Assembly: GCF_000247695.1 (NCBI RefSeq)
Contig: NW_004624734.1
Span: 9,445,078 to 9,509,077 of the forward strand
Length of the DNA: 64,000 bases
Source: Heterocephalus glaber
Lineage: Eukaryota; Chordata; Mammalia; Rodentia; Bathyergidae
Direction: 5' to 3'
Notes under the pieces: generated by a model
Told to the model about the DNA's origin: nothing
The model's database searches: none
Seen by the model: the letters and a program-made list of their open reading frames with translations, nothing else
Translations under genes and position numbers: made by a program
Shown here: positions 48,891 to 60,988 of the stretch, piece by piece
Position numbering within the stretch: the stretch's first letter is position 1
How the letters are laid out: each line of letters starts with the position of its first letter

Positions 48891-49699
48891 GATTACCTCT
48901 CGGCACCTTGGGGACAGTTCTTCATCAGAGCAGGCACCACCCCCAAGGCCCACAGCGTCCGGCTCCCTCCACCAGTGCCAAGCATGGAAGGGAAAGCACT
49001 CAGAATAAGTGCCCAGAACCCCCAGAGCCATGAGGGCTAGTGCCAGGTAGTTACAGGAGTTGTGGGAGCCACGCAGGGTCGGGTGGGGGCTTCCGCCTGA
49101 AAAACCTGTGTCAGGGGTGAGGCCCAGGTTAGAAGAAAGGCAGGCATCTGAGGACGGGGAGTGGGCTGTCAGGAGAGAGGAGGGTAACAGGGGTGGGGAC
49201 CAAGAGCCTGCATGGCTGGGAACAGCAGGTGGGGGCTCAGCCTAGGGAGGGTATGTACAAGACCTATTCCAGTCAAGGGCTAGGGTGGAGCACTGGTGGG
49301 CAGCCTTTCTCTAAAACCAGGACTAGGAGAGAACGGGCAAGCTCTGATGCTGAGGCCCCATCCAAATGTGTGCCCCCAAAGCAGTTTAACACTTCCCTGT
49401 GGGCCCCACCTAACTCCTGGCCTGACATCTTCCTCCTCTGCCCTCTCTCAGCATCTTGCCCAAGCCACACAGCACCGGCATTAACCAGGGGTTCCTATGG
49501 CAACCACTTTCTCCGTCCTTACAGAAGCAGAAAGACTCTGGAAAGTCCACACCAACCATGGGCAAAGCCACTGTGTTCTCTGGGATGCAGAGAGGACTCT
49601 GAGTTTCTTGATTCTGACTGCAAAAATTCTCCTTTTCTCTAGGGATCCTGCTCTTTCTTGCGCTCAGGAATGGAAATGGAGGCGGCCCCAGCACAGCTC

Positions 49700-49990
49700 T
49701 CCATCCAGGGTGGGATGATCTGCCTGCTGTGCTTCCCCTGGTTCCTCCAGAATGATGCAAGAGTGTGGCGGGGTCACAATGGATGGCTGATCCACCCAGA
49801 GGAGGTGGCAGGTGAGCTGAGCCTTGAAGGATGTGGGCCACCTCCATCACCATGGGTGGGCACAACTGCACATATACGCAAGGAATCCCAAGGAAGCAGT
49901 GCAGACCAATCCCTGGAAATTCTGTCAGCGGGATGGAGAGGTCAACAGATGGCCAAGGAGGCAGTGTTGCCTAGGAAACGGGAAAAGTGA
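49700..49990 (+). repeat. Unclassified ancient dispersed repeat, copy 3
   Basis: The phrase gaggaggtggcaggtgagct with gagccttgaaggatg is the 5' part of the repeat seen at 24890 and 47030. The overlapping 110-codon plus-strand open frame has no recognisable domain. Confidence 0.35.
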
Positions 49991-51792
49991 CTAGGGCTGC
50001 AGAACCCCGTGTGGCTATCCCTAGCACTGGGGAATGGGAAGCAGAGGTCTACAGGGCACCGTCCATGGGATCCAGGGTGGCAATAACCACAGCTGACTAG
50101 TTTCCAGTGCCTGGCAGCAGGGGTACATCCACCAAACTAGGTCAAAGGGCACAGCAGAGGCAGGATCCAACAGACCCCGAGAGGCCAGGAGCCTTCAGCT
50201 ACCGGCCTTGTCACTTCCTGCCAGAAATCAGCAGGCATGGGTCCCCAAGGGTCAGTACCCTGATCAGGACCCAACTAGTGGTCCATGAAGATCTGAGGCC
50301 CAGGGCTGAGGTGGGGGGCCTGGACACGGCAGGAAGGTCAACTGCTCAGTGGCTACCTCGACCCAGTTTGACTCAGGTACCTGGACGCCTAATTGGAAGT
50401 TTTCTTGTTCTCCATGAGCTCCCTTTGAGGGGTGGGAAACAGGTGGTGGTGGTAGAGGAGAGCGCTCACCAAGCCAAAGCCCGTCCCACCTGAGAAGAGC
50501 TGCAGCCAGCCACCAGGGTATCAGTGTTTCTCCAAGAGGGGCCTGTGATGGGCTGCCCCAAGAGGCAAGGGGAGCAGATGGCACAACCAGACAACCCTGC
50601 TGCCCCTGTCCTTCCAAGGTGGCGGCTCGCTACCTCAGGGGGCCAGGATGGGTGTGGTGAAGTGAACTGTCAACAGGGCCCATGGTCTGTCTGGCCATGA
50701 CAGCCAGCCTGTATGAGACAGTGTGAGAACTGCAGGTGACTCACCAAGGTTGTAGCTAAAACCAAAGACACAGGGAGAGAACAAATGCAAACGTGCCTCA
50801 GGCCCCCAACCTTCCAGGCTCCTTTTACGTACTCCCCATGCAACCAGCAATTAATACAATGTGACTTCCTCTGAGAGCTGGCGGGGACACACGGCCATGT
50901 AGTCCTGGAGACCTGCCATCTGCTGGTGGCGTCCCCACCACTACCCGGAAGTTCCACCAGCCTTCTAAAGGCCCGAACAGCTCATGACTCATCAGGCTCA
51001 GCGCCCAGGCGGAGGGCTCTCCCCAGGAACACTGCCCTATTCTTTCCACTCTGGGATCATTACCAACAACCCGCCACCTTCTCTCTCACTCAACTCAATA
51101 CCACAGGTCAGGCCCAGGCAAGGGATAAGGGGAGATGCTAAGAAGAATCTCCCAGAGCAGCAAGGAGAGGCTGAAAGATACTGGCACCTACCGAGGCCAA
51201 AGCAGCCATGAGAGTAGGAGCTGCCAGGTGTCAGAGCTCCAGACCATGGCGCCTCACAACTGTCAGGGTGCCAGGAAATACCACAGAAGATACAACACCT
51301 CCTGCCCAAGATTCCCTGGCACTTCCTCCACCGCCACCCCTTACCAATTCTCCTTTTCACTGGCACAGTGACCCCACCACCACCCCTTGTCAGGGCTCTG
51401 ATCTCAGAAGAGCCTGCACCAGGTGGCTGGACACGGGGCCACCTGGAAGGCTGTTCCCCTGCTCCCTGGGTGGCTCCTAAGGGCCCAGCTCCAATGCCTG
51501 TGGGCTGCACAGCAAGCCCCTGAGCCATAGCAAACATCCCTGTCAACCCTGACCCTAGGACAAAGCCATCTAAATGCCCTTTGCACAGTGAACTGTGCTG
51601 ACAGGAAAGGACAGAAAAGACTGGCGCTTCCTAACTCAAGATGTCAGATCCCACCTGCATGCTTAGGGGGAGGGGGAAGTGATGTGTGCATGTACATGTG
51701 TCTGTCCATCTAAGAGTTGGCCAAGGGTCAAACTCCCACTGACTTCCAAAGAAAATCCAGAGCATACTAAGAATTATTACAAGTACTTCAAG

Positions 51793-51876
51793 AGCCAGGG
51801 ATTTAGCTCAGCGGTGCCACTGCCTGCCTCAAAAGCACCAGGTCCTGAGTTCGATCCCCAGTACAAAAAAAAAAAA
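51793..51876 (+). mobile_element. ID-like tRNA-derived SINE, subtype 2
   Basis: Head gagccagggatttagctcag, loop gtgccactgcctgcctcaaa, caggtcctgag, box B gagttcgatcc and a pure A tail. One of the more diverged copies. Confidence 0.88.
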
Positions 51877-52219
51877 GAACCATGCAGGTTGGGTCTCATT
51901 GTCAGAAATAGCAAGGTTGGCTGAAAGCAAGAGAAAGCTCAAGAACTGGTTCCAGTCTCCCAGCTTGACCTCAGAGCACCTGCTATGCCCACCCAGGCAG
52001 CCACCAGCAAGACTGCAGTCCCCACTTCACATGGAGCTCAGGCCAGGTCTCTAAAACACCTATCAGGAGGGCACAGGGAGGATATTCAAACCTGACATCC
52101 AGACAAACGTGGGTGGGAGAGCTCAGGCAGAGCAAAGCCACTGGGTGCCCCACGCACTGCCTCTGTCGCCTGGAGGTCAGACCCAGAGCTTCCTATTAAA
52201 GAGCCAGTTAAGACTCCAG

Positions 52220-52575
52220 ATGTTGCTACAAAGGAATGTGGCTTCTTTAAAAATTGTGAGTTTTCTTCCCTGATCAAATTAATATATGCTCACTGTAAGG
52301 GATATTCACATTCCCAGTTACTTATTTCCATCAAACATTTCTAATGTGACCTTAGAGATAACACTTTGTTATACAACCCTCCAAGTTTTAAATCTATGTA
52401 TTTACCCCAAATTAAAATTATACTACACAAATTTGGATCCTACTTTTTAATTAACATTAATTAATTAATGAACATACTCCTATGACACATTAAAGTACTA
52501 TAACTAAAAGGTGAATAAGGCATCATCTGGTTGCTTCTAATTGTATAATTATAAATAATATTCTTCTTTAGAAGG
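52220..52575 (-). mobile_element. Ancient L1 3' fragment in AT-rich stretch
   Basis: A markedly AT-rich segment. It holds antisense L1M-like phrases in order: cacaaatttggatcctactt, gaacatactcctatgacaca, ggcatcatctggttgcttct and ataattataaataatattc. No coding capacity remains. Confidence 0.5.
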
Positions 52576-54744
52576 GAAAAGAGGTAGAATATGAGTATAA
52601 AACTGGAAAAGCATTCTGCAGTCAAAGAAGCAAGCTCCAGGCATCTAAACACTGAATCCCATGGCGAAGGCCACTTCTTGAGTATGCCAGAAACTAAGAT
52701 GCTCTGATGACTGCTCCTAAAACTTGACGTCAATTTCTTGCTCAATTTTTCTCTGAATTGACCATCAGATGTCTTCCAAGTTCCGGAGTAAGCTCCCTGA
52801 GTCACTCCACTGATCTGTGGCTTCTCTGAACACAGCTCTCCAGGGGCACTGCCATGCTTAGGGCCCCCCATCTCCCACGAAGTGAAGCCAGGATCCTGTC
52901 ACGCCTGCAGCACTGCCTCTCCCCTCCAGTCCCGCCCCTTGCTCTCCTGCCCCCACCTTCGTGTTGTGTAAAGGCTGCTTCTCCTGCCCCTCACCTAATC
53001 CCCCAGGAGTTGTTCCTGATCCACTTCAAATTGAAGTCACCCCTCATTCGAGCCTGCCAGAGGCTGTTTCTTTAAAAGATGGATGTGCTTGGTGTCCACA
53101 CTAGACTGCAATCTCGGATCTGCTGCTTGCATAACTGGCCTCTGAGCCCGTGTTCTGTCACCACCAAATGGGGAGAGAGGAGGGGAGCACAGGCACCTCA
53201 CAGGGTGGCAGAGGAGCCAGAGCCCTTGGCTCCACGACCCCCAGCAGGACCAAGGTGCGTCACCCCTGAGTGAGCCCCGAGTGCTCCCTGGCCCTTGAGG
53301 TTTGGGAGTGGGTGGCAGGGCACCAGTGGTCGCTTCTCCAGGACCACTCCAGGATTGTTCTCACCAACCCTCGGCGCTCCCTAGCGGCCCCTACTGGGGA
53401 CAGAAACTGTGGATGAGGTCAGAGCACACAAGGGGCCCCGTGTCTTCCACCCTGGGGGGCACCTTACCACTGACTCAGGCTCCTGGGAGAGGCACAGTGC
53501 AAGTCTATGAATTCAGGCAGTATCTTATTCCTTTTAGGTTAAATTGCCTTAATTTTAAATACTTTATTTTCAGACATTTAAGCATCTTTATGCTGCACTC
53601 CCTGGGAGGAGAAGTAAAACATGGAATTTATGCCCACTCTACAAACCCAGGAGCTGAGAACTTACAAGATCTATTGTAAAGTCACCAGGATAGCCTGGGT
53701 CAGACTTTGGCTTCATGAAGTAGAGTTTGCTTCCTCTGTGAAACTGGGGCCTGGCCAGAGAGGATCCACCTGAAGTACAAGGGCAAGGCAAGGGAGGGCA
53801 GAGGAAGGGAAGGGGAGGCCTTTGCCTGCCACTCCTCCACCCCTGCCTGCACAGGTCCTACCACTTGTTGGAATGAGTTCCAGGTCCCTGACCACAGCAC
53901 AGAGTCCTGTCCACCACTCCTGCCCAGGCGCCCCACATACACAACAGACATCAAATACCTGACATCCCCGGCAAACGCTAAGGCCAGTTCATACCCCAGG
54001 CCTCTACCTGCAGTTCCTCCTACTTCTTATTTACCTGCTGAGCTCTCGGCCTGCTCCCAGCCTCCCACCTCAGGAAGCTACCCAGCAAGCACTCCCTGAG
54101 CAGCAAGTGGCTCTATGCTCACTCTGGATGACTGCCAATCTCACTCCCATGACTGTCACCCTATGGGTCAGATCTGTGAGGAGGAAAACAGCCAAGCTTG
54201 GGAGGCAAGAGAACTGGGTGTGGAGTCCTGGCCCAAGACTGGCTGGATGGCCTTGGGAGGGGTGAGTTACTGAGCCTCACCAAGCCCAAGTCTCCTCACC
54301 TGGAAAGAATAAAGGCTCAGACCTATTCTGAGCGGTGTGGTTCGGAGTCAATGAGATAACCTGGTTTGTGGAACTCTGACTAGAAGCTCTGGAAAACCAC
54401 TCTTTGGCCCAAGCCATGCGGCCTTGCAGGGAGGGAGCTGACCTTGCACAACTGCCCTGCACCTCACCCCGGGCAGGAGAGGCACTGTGCTGCTCACAAG
54501 GCCCTGCTCCTCAGGCACTGGTGTCACTTACATTTCACTATGAGGCGTGGGACTCAAAAAGGCTACTCGGCCAGGGCCAATCTGCAGCTGGCAAGCTGGG
54601 TTTGAATGAGGGCTGGCCCTGTTGGATAATCTCTAAGAATCAGGGACACGTGAATGGAGGGATCCTTTGCCTGAGTGGATTCCACATTCTCTCATCACAC
54701 AGTAATGTTTTACCCAACCTGGAACACAAACTCCTTCCTCTGAG

Positions 54745-54820
54745 TCTTTTGTCCTACAAAGCACCTTTTGAACGCCTCCCCTTCCAAGAAGTCTTCCTTG
54801 AGCCTTCCCGGTAGGCAGAA
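54745..54820 (+). mobile_element. L2 fragment
   Basis: Short L2-like piece: ccttttgaacgcctcccctt, then ccaagaagtcttccttgagc and cttcccgg. Confidence 0.4.
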
Positions 54821-55424
54821 GAAGGCAACCCTTCTTTCCCTCCTGGTGCTGCCTGTGCATTCCCTCTGCTTTTAGCATGGATGACTCTGAGACCCAGAGC
54901 CCAGTGGGTTCTAGGATGTGAGCACCAGAACCACCCGGAGCTGAGCCAAGCAGCAAAGGGCCTGCTTAAGGCCACTGTGCAGCTCAGAGAACCTTGGAAG
55001 CCAGGAGAGCCCCTCTCAGAACCAGGCCCTGCCACACAGGCCCAGAAGCACACGGAGGGGGCCCGAGCACATGGAGCTCACTGTCCTGTCTGGTACCTGC
55101 CTCTGTCGCACAGCTGCTATGACCAGTGCCTGGTCGGCTTGGCAGACGACAGAGCCGGCCTTTTCATGTCCAGCCCCTGACACTTAAAGGGAAAGAATCC
55201 TCAGATACAAACTGGGAGAGGGGTCAGATACTGGGAACCCCAAAACACAGCAAAGTATGGGGGCCCCTGCTGACCCCTCTAACTGTAAGATCCTGGTAGC
55301 AAGGACCTCCTCTTTCCCAGCCCCCGTGGTGTTGGATGCCACAGGCCACAGCAGGGTTGCCTCACACACACCTGCCAGGTGCAGACTCACACACACCTCA
55401 AGCCTCAGAATGCCCACCGAGGTG

Positions 55425-55580
55425 GGTGCAGTCAGTCATTTATTTCACTTAAGGAAATTAACATTCTAGAGTATAAATAAATGTTCTGGATGTCATAGTA
55501 ACAAATCCAAGGTTCAAACACAGGTGGAGCAAACTGAAGTCTGCTTTTCTTTAGACACATTTTCTGTACTCTGCCACCTT
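55425..55580 (-). repeat. MIR-like fragment
   Basis: Antisense: ttaaggaaattaacattcta, aatccaaggttcaaacacag, gaagtctgcttttc, ending close to actctgccaccttgc. It abuts the duplicated segment starting at 55570. Confidence 0.5.
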
Positions 55581-55674
55581 GCTTCCCCATGAGGGCTCAG
55601 CTGATGGATGACAGCCACTTTCTGTTCACTTGGGCTAAGCACAAACACAGCCCCTTCTCAGCCACGCAGCTTCA
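55570..55674 (+). repeat. Local duplication, copy 1
   Basis: A 105 bp segment starting tctgccaccttgcttcccc and ending agccacgcagcttca, repeated nearly perfectly at 56330-56438. It has no coding or known repeat identity beyond a possible MIR edge at its start. Confidence 0.93.
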
Positions 55675-56194
55675 GTTCCCACCGATTGGCTCTGGCACTG
55701 GAGGTAAACTTGTGTCCAGGTCACCAAAGGCCCCGACATGCAGCCACCTGCCAAAGGGGCCTGTTTGAGGTTAGGATCCGTTTCAAGGATGTTGATCAAA
55801 CACTCTGACCAGGGATGAGGACGGGAACTGGGACCAGGTCAAGCTGGGCCTAACAGCTTTGAGGCAAAGATCTAAAACTCAAGCCCATGCTCTTGCCTGC
55901 ACTTCCTGCTGGGCCTGCCAGGCACTGGGGATTGCAGGGTGACCCGGGTTCTGGTTCTAGGAAGTCCAGGAGCTCAGGAATAGCGGGAGGAGCCAGTAGG
56001 GGGAAAAAAAGGGCAGGAGGCTCAGACAAGGAGAAGAAAATTAAGTTTCAACTGGTTTTTAAAGTTGACTTGGAATCTAAACTCTCTCTCGTCCAGCCAC
56101 TGCCAGCTTCCGCCAGACCTTTCTTTGAGGAAAGCCTTAGAAAATTCTTGGCACTGGCACAAAGTATTGACCCAGGATCTGTCAAATGGGCCAC

Positions 56195-56335
56195 GGGTGG
56201 GTTCGTGGCACATTACAGATGGAAAGTTGAGGCTCAGAGAGGTAAAATAACTTCCCCAAGATCACAGAACTGGGGAGGCCAAGATTCAAATCCACCACGC
56301 TGTGTCCAGGGAGGCAAGGCAGGTGGATTTCTGCC
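56195..56335 (-). repeat. MIR copy
   Basis: A good antisense MIR: cattacagatggaaagttga, ggctcagagaggtaaaataa, cttccccaagatcacagaac, then ggccaagattcaaatccac. It abuts the second copy of the local duplication. Confidence 0.7.
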
Positions 56336-56438
56336 ACCTTGCTGCCCCATGAGGGCTCAGCTGATGGATGATGACAGCCACTTTCTGTTCATCTGGGGCT
56401 AAGCACAAACACAGCCCCTTCTCAGCCACGCAGCTTCA
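56330..56438 (+). repeat. Local duplication, copy 2
   Basis: A 109 bp counterpart of 55570-55674. Differences are a three-base insertion (gatgatgacag for gatgacag), cttgctgcccc for cttgcttcccc, and ttcatctggggct for ttcacttgggct. Everything else matches base for base. Confidence 0.93.
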
Positions 56439-57040
56439 ATACCAGTGGGAAGCAGAAGACAAGCGGAGATGAAGACTGCCCAAGCCTGCACGCTTCTGAG
56501 GTCCCTGCAGAAAACACTGAGCACATGCATGGGTCACTCCATGGACCACTCTTTCCTTTGGGGCTGTTTCCCAAAGAAAATCACACAGGCCCGGCAAACA
56601 GGGCAAACCTGGATTCAGAGCAGCCCCTCCTGCTTAGTCCCACTTGGCAGAAATGTGCACCCAGGCCAGGGTGGCCTCAGCCTGGCTGGGAGGGGCTAAT
56701 TCTCAAGTGTGGCTTGATGAGAACCTAATGGCCATAGACTGTGAGCTCCAAGGCTGAGGGGCTGGAGCACCTGTTACAGGTATCGAACCAAGGTTCCAGG
56801 GGCCACACCCAAGCCACAAGCTCTCCAGGACCTCAGCAGCACCAGGGCTGGCATCCTGCCTGGGGCCCATGGGAAACTCACTGCTTTCCCATACTACCTG
56901 CTACCCTCCCGATGACCCCAATGTATACCTTGCTACAGTCCTGGTTTCCACTTTGTTCCTGAGACATTTATGGCCTCAAAATCCACTAACCCGTATAACA
57001 TCCCCACCCTGTGCTCAGCAAATGAAAAGCCCTCTTCCTC

Positions 57041-57522
57041 TATGGTTTGGATCTAAAAGGTCCCTCAAAGGCTATGTGTGAGGGACTTAGTTACAGCTGA
57101 TGGGCTTTTGAGAAAGTGACTGGATCATGAGAGTGCCAACTTCACCACTGGATTGATCTACTGATAGATTCATTATCTGATGGCATTATTGATAGATAAG
57201 GAAAAATTAGAGGTGGGGCCTATGGATCATGGAGATGTAACTGTGGAGCCTATATTCAAACATATTTATTCCCCTCCCCCTCCCCCTCTCCTTCTCCCTC
57301 TGTTTCTCTCCCTCTCTCCCTCTCTCCTTCCTTCCCTCTTTCTCCTTTCTGGCTTCCATGAGGTCAGCACCTTTCCTCTGCTGTACCCTTCTGCCACAGG
57401 CTCAAAGCAGTGAACCCAGCTGATTATAAACTGAAACCTCAAAACCATAAGTCAAAATAAATTCGTCCTTCCTTAAGATGTTTCTCAGGTATTTTGTCAC
57501 AGCGACAGGGAACTGACTAACA
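57041..57522 (+). mobile_element. MaLR solo LTR (MST/MT/ORR1 type)
   Basis: Starts tatggtttggatctaaaagg and contains gtgactggatcatgagagtg and ggcttccatgaggtcagcac. It ends with an AAATAAAT signal (57453 region), tctcaggtattttgtcacag and ggaactgactaaca. A polypyrimidine expansion (57269-57350) sits in its middle. Antisense to ITPK1. Confidence 0.85.
57269..57350 (+). repeat. Polypyrimidine (CT-rich) tract within an LTR
   Basis: About 80 bases of almost pure C and T (cccctccccctccccctctc onward). Its strand bias allows triplex (H-DNA) structure. The Arg/Glu/Gly-rich minus-strand open frame over it is low-complexity noise. Confidence 0.9.
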
Positions 57523-58810
57523 ATTCCAAAGTTCTCGATTCCAAACATTCTTCACCTTGTGACTGACCAAGGAGCCAAAGGCTAGAAGGGATCCTGGAGA
57601 GGGCAGGAGCCTAGGAGCAGATGGAGAGCCACAAATGGAAATGGCCACAGAGCAAACATCAGTCATGAGGCTGGTTGGTGTGGGAAAGAAGCAATGGGAG
57701 GGACTTTGGGCAACTGGTTAAAATACTGGTAACTAATTCAGACAACAATATAAAAATCCTATGTGGACCAAACAAGTCACACGTGGGCCGTGATATATCT
57801 GAATCACCAGTTTGTGATCTGGTCCAAGCCCTTGTGTGCAGACCTGGAAGCTGAGGCTCAGCCAAAAGGAAGGAGACCATGACCAAGGTCAAGCTGACAA
57901 TTACTGAAAAAGTCCAGCATGAAAACTAACCCCCGGCCTAGGCCAGGGCTACTCAGACAGAGCAGCCCGCCTGCTCTGCTGCGTGGTGTGCTGAGTGACT
58001 GCACGAGGCTTAGCAGTGTGAAAACCCCAAGGCTCTGCAGAAAAGGACTGGGAACCACCTGGGATTGTTCACGTGGGGCAGTAACAACTGACCGATGCCG
58101 GCCTGACCATCACCCACCTGCTCTTGGCAGAGAAGGACCACTGCTCATGGAACACCAGCTCTGCAGGGTGGGGTGAGGGGTGCAGCCTGCTGGCCCACGG
58201 AGAAAAGCCACCTCCCGTAAGTACCAAGGTTAGTTCAGGAGGAAGAGCAATAAGCAAGAAAATCCACTGGCACTGTGACTGACTGGTGTAGGCCCCAGGG
58301 CTCCAGGGCCAATCAGGTCACAGGAAAGGGGCATTCAAGCAAGATCTACCATAAAGAGCCGGAACCCTGACTTCAGAGCCCCTGACAGACGGTCCTCAAC
58401 CTGAGCTGGAAGTCAGCCTTTAAACTTCCAAGTTAGAGGATGATTCACCAGGAACCACGCCCGCCTCGTGCGCACACAGACAGGCACCAGATCTAAAGCA
58501 AACCTCCAAGCCTCCTGAGCCTCCTCTAGGCAAACCTCAGGCCCCCTGCCCTGGCTAGTCAGCAGCCATGGGCCTCCCAGAGCTTCTCAGGGGCCGGGCA
58601 AGGAGTCCAGCCAGGAAACGGCAGAGGCAGGTCTGAGGCACCTTTTAATTCACCTCCCCGATGATTCCAAAGAGTGCAGCTGCAGAAGGAGGCCTGGCAC
58701 ATGCCACGCCTGGCCCACAGCAAGGCTCTGCCATGAGTCACCAATGGGGAAAGGCTGGTGGGAGAGGACAGGGGCCAGCCCAGAACACACTTCAGCACTT
58801 AAAAACCTAT

Positions 58811-58952
58811 TACACTGAGGCAGGAGGATTCAAATATAGCCTGAGCAATTTAGCAAGACTCTGTCTCTCAAAATGAAAATAAAAAGGCCTGGGGATATAG
58901 TTTAGTGCCAAGGCCCTAGGTTCAATCCCCGACACCAGAAAAAAAAAAAAAA
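58811..58952 (+). mobile_element. B1-dID composite SINE, 5'-truncated
   Basis: The B1 part is cut at its 5' end (tacactgaggcaggaggatt, then agcctgagcaatttagcaag). It joins an ID-like tail (gcctggggatatagtttag, ttcaatccccgacaccag) and a long A tail. Same family as 1730-1913. Confidence 0.8.
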
Positions 58953-59467
58953 CGAAGACCCGGAGACCAGAGGACTGATGAACAGGACCAGTAAATTAAG
59001 CTATCTTCTCTAGTTTGGGTTTACCTCCTGTTTCAGAAATGATTTCAAAATCCAATCATTAACCTGGGCAAATTCCAATCTACTCTGAGTGAAAACTGTC
59101 AAAATACCTTTCCTGAAAATATTCTCTTCCATGGCTCCCTACTGCCCCTAAATGAGGACCTACATTACCCCTGGCTTCCTTCCGCACCCAGGCTTCACTG
59201 CCTCCCAAAGTAGCTCACAACTCTAGTCAGACAGTGCACAGCTGGTCCATGAACCCAGCCCCAAACCCGCCGGCCACCCACCCCACCACTGTGCTCTGCC
59301 TCTGCAAATTGCTCCCCCACCCCGATGTGGTCTGAAGCAACCACACTGCTGCCTTCACTCCCAAGCCACTCATAAACTCAGACTGAGACTTTCTTGTGGC
59401 CTGTGCTGGGGTCTCCAACCTGCTTACAGGAATTAGCTGAGGGGCTCACAACCACTGAGCAGGCCGT

Positions 59468-59580
59468 GGGTTACTCCCATTTCTATTTTGTACAGAAAAC
59501 TGAGGCTCAGAGATAGGCAACTAATTCAGGGGCCCACCGTGGTGGCACCAGGATCTGCATGGGGTCGGCCTGGCTCAAGT
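59468..59580 (-). repeat. MIR fragment
   Basis: Antisense: cccatttctattttgtacag, aaaactgaggctcagagata, then ggcaccaggatctgcatgg. Confidence 0.6.
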
Positions 59581-60206
59581 GTCCTCTACCACACAGCCTC
59601 CCGAGTACTCTGGATAAAAGGAAACTATGGGCTATGTCATAAAAGAGATAAGAGCAGCATACAGGAAGTGATGACCACTTGGGATGCATTTCAGGGCTCA
59701 GACTGCTCTAGAGTTTCGCAGAGGGCTAGGTAGGCAGGAGAAAAAAACCCAGCAAACGAAAACATCTCCAAATGAGTGGTCAATTGGAAAGAAAGGTAGG
59801 AACAGGGAATCAGTATTTTTCCATTTCCCTTTGGACTGCACACTAACAACCTTCTCCTGCCCCATGAGATTATTTTTGCCTCCCACGGCAGCTGAAAAAC
59901 TTATCAATAAATAAGAGCAGCAAATGGATGGTTCATTACCTCCCAAGCTCCATGACTACATAATCTGCCCAGGCTGCAGGGCGCCTTGCATCATGGCTGG
60001 GCTCAGTCCACACCTCGAGCTGCAAGCAGGGCAAGAGCACAGGGCTCCCTGCTTTCCCTCACTCTCTCTCCATCTAGCTCCCACCTCCCTCAGCCCCTTC
60101 CCCCAAAGTCAAAGGATGGAAGTGTGGAAGAGGGGGCTAAGAGAGAAAAATCAGATCACTGAACCACTCACCAAAGCTACTCAGCCATGCACTGAAAAAC
60201 TGGGCC

Positions 60207-60295
60207 CTTGGGGCCAGGGATTTAGCTCAGTGGTTCTGCTGCCTGCCTCACAAACAGAAGGTCCCGAGTTCGATCCCCAGTACCCACCCCACCCC

Positions 60296-60331
<36 letters not shown>
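60207..60331 (+). mobile_element. ID-like SINE, subtype 2, with (CA)n tail
   Basis: Head ggggccagggatttagctc, loop ggttctgctgcctgcctcac, ggtcccgag and gttcgatcc box B, then a C-rich bridge and about 16 CA units (60300-60329) where a CAAAA tail is expected. A 13-base target-site duplication (gaaaaactgggcc, 60194-60206 and 60332-60344) encloses the CA run, so the run belongs to the insertion. Confidence 0.93.
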
Positions 60332-60564
60332 GAAAAACTGGGCCTTTGAGGCCGCTTTGGTGCTGGTGAAGCCCTGCCACCAACACTGCTCCTGCTAGCC
60401 CCGCATCCGGGCCTGTCTGCAATTGAGTTCCCTTGGAAAATCTTCTCCCCCACTTTGAAGCCACATAAATCCAGGGGATTAGCACAGCCTCACTGTGGTG
60501 TGGGCATGTGGCTCAGGTCTGGTAAACTGGAGCTCGCATCGCCCAGACCAAGGGACTGGTGGAT

Positions 60565-60988
60565 GAGTTGATCTGTGCCCTGCAACAAGACAGGCTGAAG
60601 TCCTCGCCACCCAGTACCTGCAAATGTGACTGTCTGGGAACGGTCTTTGCAGAATGCAATCAGGTTAAAATGAGGTCACGAACCTCATCCAGGTGTTCTT
60701 CATGGGAAGACACAGATCCTGGGCAGTAGGCGCCCATGTGAAGATGGAGGCAGACAGCGCCATGATGCCACCAGGTGTTCCTTGGCCCACCAGAAGCTGG
60801 AGGAGATGAGGAAGGACCCCTCCCACACACACCCTAACAGGCACACCAAAAGGATCAGAGGGAGCATGGCCCCCTCTCTGCATCCTGATTTCAAACTCTT
60901 AGCCCCCAGAGCTGAGAATACATTTTTGTTCTTTTAAGCCACCCAGTTTGTGGAAACTTGTTACAGCAGCCCTAGGACATGAATACAC
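60565..60988 (+). mobile_element. MLT1-like solo LTR
   Basis: Order of phrases: ctgaagtcctcgccacccag, aaatgtgactgtctgggaac, ggtctttgcagaatgcaatc, gcccatgtgaagatggaggc, ccaccagaagctggaggag, then taagccacccagtttgtgga and cagccctaggacatgaatac. A well-preserved MLT1 pattern, antisense to ITPK1. Confidence 0.85.

Noticed and set aside
57266..57448. Arg/Glu/Gly-rich minus-strand open frame
   Set aside because: It translates the polypyrimidine tract inside an LTR.
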